Below, piece after piece: positions 58,332 to 64,000 of a DNA stretch of 64,000 bases. The notes under the pieces are model-generated. The model ran no database searches. It was not told the DNA's origin and saw only the letters and a program-made list of their open reading frames with translations. The position numbers and the translations under genes are program-made. Position 1 is the stretch's first letter. Each line of letters begins with the position of its first letter. This DNA is from Methanocorpusculum sp. (lineage in GTDB: Archaea; Halobacteriota; Methanomicrobia; Methanomicrobiales; Methanocorpusculaceae): the NCBI GenBank assembly GCA_029987245.1, contig DALTWG010000001.1, forward strand, positions 3,710-67,709. Direction: 5' to 3'.

Positions 58332-59282
58332 ATGCCGCCCGCCCGCACAAAAGAAAACCGCATGAAAAAGAATGCGGCAACGCTGTCTATCTGCTCCAAC
58401 ACGCTCCTTACGTGTGGAAAGCTTGCGGCAGGTATTTTTTCCGGGTCGGTGAGTATCATTTCCGAGGCACTGCATTCAGGAATTGACCTTGTCGCATCGC
58501 TTATTGCCTTTTTCTCGGTACGCAAATCCTCTCTTCCGCCGGACAGGGACCATGCTTTCGGACATGGCAAATATGAGGATGCATCAGGGATTATCGAGGC
58601 CGTTTTAATTGTAGCAGCAGGCGGCATTATTATCTGGGAATCCATTGCGCACCTGCTGTACCCCGAGTCGCTTGATTTCGGGCATTTGTATATAGGCATG
58701 ATTGTAATGGGCGTTTCGGCGGCGCTGAACTTTATTGTCTCAACATGCCTGATGCGGGTTGCAAAACGCACCAGGTCCGTTGCGCTGGAAAGCGATGCCT
58801 GGCATCTGCGAACAGATGTTATCACCTCGGCCGGGGTTTTTCTTGGCGTGCTTTGCTTATGGCTCACGGGTTTTGTCTGGATTGATTCGATTGTCGCTCT
58901 CGTCCTTGCGTGTTTCATTATCTACGAGGGTTTTACCCTTATCAGGCGGACGTTTCGGGATTTAATGGATGCAAGTCTGGGTGAAAAAGACCTTGCAAAA
59001 ATCGATGAAATAATTTCCCGCCATGCAAATGAATATACGCAGTATCACGGACTCAAAACACGCCGGGCGGGCCCGGATACGTTTGTCGAGTTTCATATGA
59101 CAATGCCGTGGAAGTGCACGCTGGTAAATGCCCATGCACTTTCAAAGCATATCGAGGATGAAATCAGTTCCGAGGTGGAGCGCTGCACGGTGATAATTCA
59201 TTTCGAACCGTGCGACGGGCGGTGCGGAAATGAGTGCTGCGATTTTATGTGCAAGAATGAAATCTGGGACGGAGAAAAATAG
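58332..59282 (+). CDS. cation diffusion facilitator family transporter with Cys-rich tail
   Basis: Proton-driven divalent cation exporter of the cell membrane. 316 residues: six helices, the TM2 metal pair H48-x3-D52 (ALHSGIDLVASL) and the TM5 pair in WHLRTDVITSAG. A cytoplasmic domain (about 215-290) has HMTMPWKCTLVNAHALSKHIED. The tail PCDGRCGNECCDFMC is unusual and could bind zinc or copper. An internal ATG at 58362 is an alternative start, which would better fit the family N-terminus. Confidence 0.9.
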   Translation: MPPARTKENRMKKNAATLSICSNTLLTCGKLAAGIFSGSVSIISEALHSGIDLVASLIAFFSVRKSSLPPDRDHAFGHGKYEDASGIIEAVLIVAAGGIIIWESIAHLLYPESLDFGHLYIGMIVMGVSAALNFIVSTCLMRVAKRTRSVALESDAWHLRTDVITSAGVFLGVLCLWLTGFVWIDSIVALVLACFIIYEGFTLIRRTFRDLMDASLGEKDLAKIDEIISRHANEYTQYHGLKTRRAGPDTFVEFHMTMPWKCTLVNAHALSKHIEDEISSEVERCTVIIHFEPCDGRCGNECCDFMCKNEIWDGEK

Positions 59283-59296
59283 GGGGAAAGGAAAAA

Positions 59297-59620
59297 TCAG
59301 TCATGGAGGTGCATACCGGCGCGGCGCACCTCTAATTCCTTTTCCACCAGTGCAAAATCGACATTTGCCGCTTTAAGCGCGACCATCAAATGAAACATCA
59401 GGTCGGCGGCTTCTTCAACGATCCGCTCCTCAACGCCGTTTTTGCAGGCAAGAATGAACTCCGTTGCCTCTTCGCCCACCTTTTCCAGTGACTTGTCCAT
59501 GCCTTTTTCATGGAACAAAAGATGGCGCACATAGGATTTTTCCGTTGATTTGCTTGTTGCACGCTCGCAGATTACCTGCCATAACTCATCAAAAACTTCT
59601 GCTGTCATTTTTTCACTCAT
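59297..59620 (-). CDS. hisE: phosphoribosyl-ATP pyrophosphatase
   Basis: Second step of histidine synthesis. 107 residues, all-helical MazG-like fold: RATSKSTEKSYVRHLLFHEKG, EKVGEEATEFILACKNG and EEAADLMFHLMVAL with the E-x2-E...E-x2-D metal ligands. Start overlaps the nusA stop by eight bases. Here it travels with proS and nusA rather than other his genes. Confidence 0.95.
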   Translation of the reverse strand: MSEKMTAEVFDELWQVICERATSKSTEKSYVRHLLFHEKGMDKSLEKVGEEATEFILACKNGVEERIVEEAADLMFHLMVALKAANVDFALVEKELEVRRAGMHLHD

Positions 59621-60086
59621 CCAGTGTTTTCATATCCTCTAATTCTTTGCCGAAAAAGCGCTTAATTAACATCCGCGCCTTTTCGATGGTGGCGCCGCCT
59701 TTTCCGATTGCAAGACCCATGTTGGATTTGTCGGGTATATACACCGAAACGGTTTCACCGATGTCGACTTTTACAATCTCGGCCGGCTTGAAACAGTTTT
59801 TAATAAACTCTTCAGGGCTTTCATCCCACTCGACCATCTCGATTCTGCGCCCCAGAACCGATGCAAGCTTTTTGATATTTTCGCCTGATTTACCGATTGC
59901 AAGCCCCATTTGTCCTTTCTGTACTACATAGACAATGCGGTCAAAGCGGTCGTCGATGATACAGTCAACACCCGTGGACTTGGTTACAATTCTAAGCTCT
60001 TCAATATAGCGCCGCTCGCGAAATCCGATGCTTCTGTTCATCATAAGTCGGCTTTCATCATTGAAATATTCATGTAGATTTTCCAT
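59613..60086 (-). CDS. nusA: archaeal NusA-like transcription factor
   Basis: 157 residues with two KH domains, each with its G-x-x-G loop: GLAIGKSGENIKKL and GLAIGKGGATIEKA. Lacks the N-terminal RNA-polymerase-binding domain of bacterial NusA, as usual in archaea. RNA binding, probably in transcription termination or rRNA synthesis. The start at 60086 gives a few more residues than needed; an internal Met (MMNRSIGF) is possible. 59 bases after proS, overlapping hisE. Confidence 0.92.
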   Translation of the reverse strand: MENLHEYFNDESRLMMNRSIGFRERRYIEELRIVTKSTGVDCIIDDRFDRIVYVVQKGQMGLAIGKSGENIKKLASVLGRRIEMVEWDESPEEFIKNCFKPAEIVKVDIGETVSVYIPDKSNMGLAIGKGGATIEKARMLIKRFFGKELEDMKTLDE

Positions 60087-60145
60087 AGTATCCGGAATGT
60101 AAGTTATGCGAAATTTGAGGTGCGGGAGGTCCCGCTATTCGTAAT

Positions 60146-61579
60146 TTAGTAGGAACGGCCGAATAACGCGGTCTTTCCTTTCTTGCCGCAGATAATACAG
60201 GTTCCTTCGTCGTTTTCGACGTATTTGCTGCGGATTTCCGTGCCAAGAAGGGCGGAGTCGGTGAGTTCCTCAAGTTTATCGGCACATTCGCGGTCGCCGC
60301 ACCAGTGAACGGCAACGACGTTGCCGTCCAGTTTTTCATTGCATTCTTCAACGGTGGCCGCGGTCTGGAAGTGCGTCTCAAGATAGTTTTCCGCCTTGTC
60401 TAAAATCTGGTCGTGCGCCTCGTCCAGGAGTTTTTTGACCGAATCGGCCGCTCCCTCGCGGGCGATGGTGGTTTTTACGCCGAGGCGACTGCAGCAGACA
60501 AGCTGGTTGTTGTCCAGGTCGCGGGGGCCGAGTTCAACTCTGAGCGGGACGCCATGGAGTTCCCAGTGATAGTATTTTGCACCCGGACGCATGTCGCGTC
60601 TGTCGGTTTTCACGCGCAGTCCGGCGGCTTTTAATTCCGCTTCAAGGGCATCTGCCGCGGCTAAAATCTCTTCACCGCGTTTGCCGACGATAATCGGGAT
60701 AATAACCACCTGGGTAGGTGCAATTGTTGCCGGAAGGACAAGTCCTTTGTCATCGCCGTGCACGCCGATAACGGCTGCAAGGCAGCGTTCGGAGATGCCG
60801 AAGCAGGTCTGGGAGACGTACTGCTGCTCGCCGTTTACGTCTTCGTAGGTGATGTCATAGGTTTTGGCGAATTTACTGCCTAAGTGGTGCACGGTTCCAA
60901 TCTGAAGCGTGCGCCCTCCCGGCATTACGGCGTCGATTGCCATGGTAAAGTCTGCGCCGGGGAATTTATCCCAGTCGGGGCGTTTGGAGATAATAATCGG
61001 CACACCGAGGTCACGGTAGAATTCCTGCGAGAGGGCGAGTTCGTACTCGACCTGTTTGTTTGCATCGTCCCAGTCGACATGAACGGTGTGGGATTCCATG
61101 AACGAGGTGATTTCGCGACACCGGATTAAGGGGCGGGTGTGTTTGGTTTCGTATCTGAAGGTATTTACAATCTGGTAGTATTTCATGGGCAGGTCTGCGT
61201 GCGAGCGGACCCAAAGAGAATACATGGGGTAGATTGCGGTTTCCGAGGTCGGGCGGAGGGCGAGTTTGACCTCCAAAGGCGTTAAGCCGCCGTGGGTTAC
61301 CCAGTAGACTTCGTCTTCGAATCCTTTAATGTGTTCTCCTTCCTTGGCCAGTTCGGTTTCGGGGATGAGAAGGGGGAAGAGGGTTTCTTCGTGGTCTCTG
61401 TTTAAGAGGAGGCGAAGGAGGTCGTAGGTGTGCTGGCGCAGGGCAAAGCCGAATGCGTTCCAGACGTAGAGTCCTTTGACGGGGTATCTGACATCGACAA
61501 TGTCAGCCCGGCGAATGACTTCATTATACCATTCACTGAAATTTTCGCGGGACGGGAGTTTTTCTGTTTCATCTGCCAT
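60146..61579 (-). CDS. proS: prolyl-tRNA synthetase, archaeal/eukaryotic type
   Basis: Charges tRNA-Pro. 477 residues, class II: motif 2 region [19 protein letters not shown] followed by [19 protein letters not shown], anticodon-binding domain, and the archaeal C-terminal zinc domain ending [17 protein letters not shown]. Start at 61579 (MADETEKLP), supported by a TATA box at 61614-61622 and AGGTG at 61591-61595; the frame continuing to 61675 lies upstream of that promoter. First gene of proS-nusA-hisE. Confidence 0.96.
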   Translation of the reverse strand: MADETEKLPSRENFSEWYNEVIRRADIVDVRYPVKGLYVWNAFGFALRQHTYDLLRLLLNRDHEETLFPLLIPETELAKEGEHIKGFEDEVYWVTHGGLTPLEVKLALRPTSETAIYPMYSLWVRSHADLPMKYYQIVNTFRYETKHTRPLIRCREITSFMESHTVHVDWDDANKQVEYELALSQEFYRDLGVPIIISKRPDWDKFPGADFTMAIDAVMPGGRTLQIGTVHHLGSKFAKTYDITYEDVNGEQQYVSQTCFGISERCLAAVIGVHGDDKGLVLPATIAPTQVVIIPIIVGKRGEEILAAADALEAELKAAGLRVKTDRRDMRPGAKYYHWELHGVPLRVELGPRDLDNNQLVCCSRLGVKTTIAREGAADSVKKLLDEAHDQILDKAENYLETHFQTAATVEECNEKLDGNVVAVHWCGDRECADKLEELTDSALLGTEIRSKYVENDEGTCIICGKKGKTALFGRSY

Positions 61580-61613
61580 GGTGTAGTACTCACCTGAAGT
61601 AACTAATGTTGGT

Positions 61614-61622
61614 TTTATAAAG
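61614..61622 (-). promoter_or_regulatory. TATA box for proS
   Basis: CTTTATAAA on the minus strand, 35-43 bases before the proS ATG; gives a leader of some ten bases containing AGGTG. Confidence 0.6.
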
Positions 61623-61685
61623 GTATATTGGTTGCGGGATGGGCATGACAGGTAAGACTGCGGAATTTTTTGCACTTTAGAGTAA

Positions 61686-61693
61686 CTATATCT
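61686..61693 (+). promoter_or_regulatory. candidate TATA box for the radical SAM peptide operon
   Basis: CTATATCT, about 25 bases before a GTG (61719) and 38 before the ATG at 61731. A second AT-rich stretch GATAAATAG (61702-61710) is also possible. Spacing fits a short-leader transcript covering all three genes. Confidence 0.35.
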
Positions 61694-61730
61694 TCTCAGC
61701 GGATAAATAGATACGTCAGTGAAAAATCCT

Positions 61731-62024
61731 ATGAATCAGCAGCCCTCCTCGAAAAAATGGATTGTGTTTCTCGTCATTCTCGTTGCCGCGGCAGTGGTTG
61801 TCGCTTCGGTCGCCGCGGTTACCATCGGAAGCGGCGAATTAAATCCGATGAAACTTACTGAGCCGGAGTATCCAGGGGTTATTACTGACAATCCAGGTGT
61901 CCCGACAGTAGAGCGGCCGGTTGTCGAGCCCGATACTCCAATATGTTTGTACGGATGCCCGAATCCGACTGAGTTGTCAGGAGTAACGCTTACCAAAGAA
62001 ACCGAAATACTTGCGTATGACTGA
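61731..62024 (+). CDS. candidate RiPP precursor 1: membrane-anchored peptide with C-terminal CLYGCP motif
   Basis: 97 residues: a short basic N-terminus, one membrane helix (about 10-31, [20 protein letters not shown]), a Pro/Glu/Val-rich extracellular stretch (35-70), and a C-terminal block with C72-L-Y-G-C76-P, P-x-EL, V-x-L, T-x-IL and final YD. The same block ends the next gene product. This fits a precursor whose C-terminal core is modified by the radical SAM enzyme two genes on (inference). A GTG at 61719 would add four residues. The stop overlaps the next start by eight bases (ATGACTGA). No homologue recognised. Confidence 0.72.
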   Translation: MNQQPSSKKWIVFLVILVAAAVVVASVAAVTIGSGELNPMKLTEPEYPGVITDNPGVPTVERPVVEPDTPICLYGCPNPTELSGVTLTKETEILAYD

Positions 62025-62241
62025 AGAAAACACCGCTGAAAATCAAAACGCGGCAATACCGGATGCCAAAGAGCCGCAGGACCTTGACGCGTCCCCTGAG
62101 CACTTTATGCGCGAACGTGAGAAAAAACTTGCTGAAATGCGCCGGCGCGGCTTCAAGGGATGTCTCTACGGCTGTCCTGAGCCAAAAGAACTCGTTTCCG
62201 TCTCTCTTTCACGCACAACCGATATACTGAACTATGACTGA
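62017..62241 (+). CDS. candidate RiPP precursor 2: soluble peptide with C-terminal CLYGCP motif
   Basis: 74 residues: an acidic, likely unstructured leader (1-30), a charged helix (HFMREREKKLAEMRRRG, 29-45) and a C-terminal core with C49-L-Y-G-C53-P-E-P, EL, V-S-L, T-x-IL and final N-YD. About 15 of 26 core positions equal those of precursor 1, while the leaders are unrelated, as expected when one enzyme recognises or modifies the tail. ATG at 62017 preferred over TTG 62011. The stop overlaps the radical SAM start by the same eight bases, ATGACTGA. Confidence 0.75.
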   Translation: MTEENTAENQNAAIPDAKEPQDLDASPEHFMREREKKLAEMRRRGFKGCLYGCPEPKELVSVSLSRTTDILNYD

Positions 62242-63868
62242 CTATCCCCTCAAAACTCTTTTCTGGGAGGCAACGTTGCGCTGCAATGCCCGCTGCGCCT
62301 TTTGCGGGAGCAGATGCGGTGAACTGCCCTCTGAAGACCTCGACGGAGAGATTGTAAAACGGGCATTTGCCGATGTTGCCGCATCCTTTGACCCGGCGAA
62401 AATTATGATAAATGTCACCGGAGGAGAGCCGTTGCTGCGCCGCGACCTTTTTGAGGTAATGGGGTATGCAGACAAACTCGGTTTTCCCTGGGGCATGGTT
62501 ACCAACGGCTCGCTGATTACGGATGCGGTCATCGCCCGGATGAAAGAAACCCATATGCGCACCATTTCGGTAAGCATTGACGGGGTGGGTGCATTTCATG
62601 AAAAAACCCGCCGGCTTTTGGGCGCATTTCCAAAAATTACTGCAGCGGTGCAAAAACTTGCGGCGGCGGATTTTCTTGATTCGGTGCAGATAACGACCGT
62701 GGTGACAAAACAAAACATCGGTGCGCTCGAAGAGATGTACACGTATTTTTCCGGGCTCGGGGCAGATTCCTGGCGTATTGCACTGGTTGACCCGGTAGGG
62801 CGCGGAGCAGAAAATACCGGCCTTCTACTTGATGCAAAGGATTTGGCCCGGGTTTTTTCCTTTATCGATGCGCATATGTTTTCAAACAAACTGACAATTA
62901 CAACAAGCTGCAGTCACTATCTCGGAGAAAAAGACGCGCTGTACCGCGCGGCGCCTTTTTCCTGCAGTGCGGGAAAAACCGTGGCTTCTATTCTTGCAAA
63001 CGGCGATATTTTTGTCTGCCCCAATGTGGCGCGCCTCCCTGAACTGATTCAGGGAACTATTTTGCGTGATTCGCTGCCGGAGGTCTGGGAAAACGGGTTT
63101 GCATGGTTCAGAAATCCTGACAGCCGCCGCGCCGGGGAATGCGCCGGCTGCGCTCTTTTTGACAAATGCAGGGGAGACAGCCTGCATACCTGGAATTTTG
63201 CAGAAAACCGCCCGAACTTCTGCATTAAAAACTATTTCCCAGATGCAGCGGAGTTCAAAAAGGATTTTACGCTGCCTCCCGCGCTGAAGGCTGCGCTGAA
63301 ACCGATCTGCAAAACACTCCGCGGCTTTAAAATCAGTTACGGCTCAACGTCGGCAAAAAAAGTCGTTTTCCTTCCATCCGCGTCTGCAGAACTGAATTCC
63401 TTCTTCCACTGGGGAGAGGTGCATCCCGCCAATATCTGCGAACTGATGGCAGGGCTTGCCGGGCACCGGTTCGGGGAAACTGCTTTCATCGAAGCCGTTG
63501 TGCCGGTGTTTCTGGAAGAACGCGGGAAAAAGGAGGCGTTTTTTTCCAAAGCAGGTCATGCAAAAATGCTGGATGAACTAACGATTATGAATGACTGCAA
63601 GGGGCAATCTGACCCGGAGTACAATGTATTTAGCGGTCCTTTTTCTCTTTTGGGCTATGTGCATTCGCATCCGGGCGAACTCAATCCCTGTATGAGTGTG
63701 CCGGATTTGGAGCTGCATGAGCGGCTGAAAGAGAATTCGCCGGATTTTGTTTTGTCCGGGATTATAAATCCGCAGAAAAAAGAACTGCGCATCTACTGGG
63801 ATTCGGTGTATATGCCGGTGGATGTGGTTCTTTTAATGGATGAAAAGAGGGTATGTGACTGGGAGTAA
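62234..63868 (+). CDS. radical SAM/SPASM-type enzyme fused to a JAMM (MPN) metalloprotease domain
   Basis: 544 residues. The radical SAM barrel has C17-x3-C21-x2-C24 (RCNARCAFCG) and TGGEP (62-66). A SPASM-type auxiliary-cluster region has Cys244, 262, 303, 306, 312 and 330 (FSCSAG; VCPN; ECAGCALFDKC; NFC). From about 365 a second domain ends in the JAMM zinc motif YVHSHP...CMSVPD: His477, His479, Ser488 and Asp491, with a possible catalytic Glu420. The layout suggests one protein that both modifies a peptide and cuts an amide or isopeptide bond. It resembles methanogen peptide-modifying radical SAM families; the JAMM fusion is the unusual part. Translationally coupled to precursor 2. Function is inferred. 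Confidence 0.85.
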   Translation: MTDYPLKTLFWEATLRCNARCAFCGSRCGELPSEDLDGEIVKRAFADVAASFDPAKIMINVTGGEPLLRRDLFEVMGYADKLGFPWGMVTNGSLITDAVIARMKETHMRTISVSIDGVGAFHEKTRRLLGAFPKITAAVQKLAAADFLDSVQITTVVTKQNIGALEEMYTYFSGLGADSWRIALVDPVGRGAENTGLLLDAKDLARVFSFIDAHMFSNKLTITTSCSHYLGEKDALYRAAPFSCSAGKTVASILANGDIFVCPNVARLPELIQGTILRDSLPEVWENGFAWFRNPDSRRAGECAGCALFDKCRGDSLHTWNFAENRPNFCIKNYFPDAAEFKKDFTLPPALKAALKPICKTLRGFKISYGSTSAKKVVFLPSASAELNSFFHWGEVHPANICELMAGLAGHRFGETAFIEAVVPVFLEERGKKEAFFSKAGHAKMLDELTIMNDCKGQSDPEYNVFSGPFSLLGYVHSHPGELNPCMSVPDLELHERLKENSPDFVLSGIINPQKKELRIYWDSVYMPVDVVLLMDEKRVCDWE

Positions 63869-63903
63869 AGCAGTCACATTTATACCTGTTTTATTTTTAT
63901 TTC

Positions 63904-64000
63904 GGAACTATTCACGTACCTTAGATTGTTGGTCTAATTTTTTGAAGCCCAAATTTGACAGTTGAATGTTTGTCTGTGTCGCTTAAATCGTAATGCCAAC
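63904..64000 (+). repeat. dispersed repeat, partial copy D (runs off the window)
   Basis: Starts GGAACTATTCACG and continues with TTGTTGGTCTAATTTTTTGAA, like the start of copy A. From 63948 it matches the reverse complement of 45911-45963 at 47 of 53 positions. The 132 bases after the radical SAM gene contain this repeat and a T-rich stretch (CTGTTTTATTTTTATTTC, likely terminator), no gene. Confidence 0.65.

Overview
The window is a stretch of a methanogenic archaeon's chromosome, most likely Methanomicrobiales and probably Methanocorpusculum-like. The basis is a seven-gene cluster of methanogenesis-marker genes with the MCR-activating ATPase AtwA, archaeal GatD/GatE, archaeal ApgM, beta-RFAP synthase (methanopterin pathway), archaeal NusA and ProS, a tRNA-Tyr with an intron after position 37, archaeal TATA boxes, and several small families (DUF5611, DUF5350, DUF3467, DUF3821) that I associate with this order. 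The genus is inference.

Layout. 1-8.2 kb: end of leuS, two small conserved genes, tRNA-Arg(TCT), rlmH with a giant TPR protein, and nifB. 8.3-20.5 kb: a CtpE-like P-type ATPase, argH-gatD-gatE, then tRNA-Arg(CCT)-trm1-U32 protein-NERD protein. 20.6-30.1 kb: tRNA-Arg(GCG), apgM, a bactofilin-like protein with a methyltransferase-like protein, an ADP-ribosylglycohydrolase, an AlbA_2 regulator preceded by 12-nt iterons, tRNA-Asp and tRNA-Tyr, a GDPD, and an HPS-RraA fusion with a TPR protein. 30.2-40.5 kb: cas4-like/dtxR-feoA/feoB, tRNA-Thr(CGT), a surface protein, surE-mptG-arfC, a CDP-alcohol phosphatidyltransferase, and a flavin disulfide reductase with an unknown partner. 40.8-46 kb: a GGDEF protein and a repeat-rich island with nadE, a degenerate PP-loop-like gene carrying three in-frame palindromic repeats, and an exported choloylglycine-hydrolase-like protein. 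46-53 kb: atwA-mmp3-mmp6-mmp5-mmp15-mmp17-mmp7, tightly overlapping. 53.1-61.6 kb: phoU-like, mutY-like, phi, an aminotransferase, an M42 peptidase, a CDF transporter and proS-nusA-hisE. 61.7-63.9 kb: two small peptides sharing one C-terminal motif and a radical SAM-JAMM fusion.

How the genes connect. Hps (28 kb) and Phi (55 kb) would together make or use ribulose phosphate. MptG and ArfC feed methanopterin and flavin/F420 synthesis. NifB may supply the nitrogenase-type precursor cluster that recent work places in the MCR activation complex, whose subunits the marker operon encodes. No nitrogenase genes are visible.

Best candidate for an undescribed system: 61.7-63.9 kb. Two candidate precursor peptides (one membrane-anchored, one soluble) end in the same Cys-containing motif. 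They are coupled to each other and to the maturase by the same 8-nt overlap, and the maturase fuses a radical SAM/SPASM enzyme to a JAMM protease domain. Second best: a roughly 48-bp palindromic element that occurs between genes, with a filled/empty site comparison, and three times in frame inside a coding gene.
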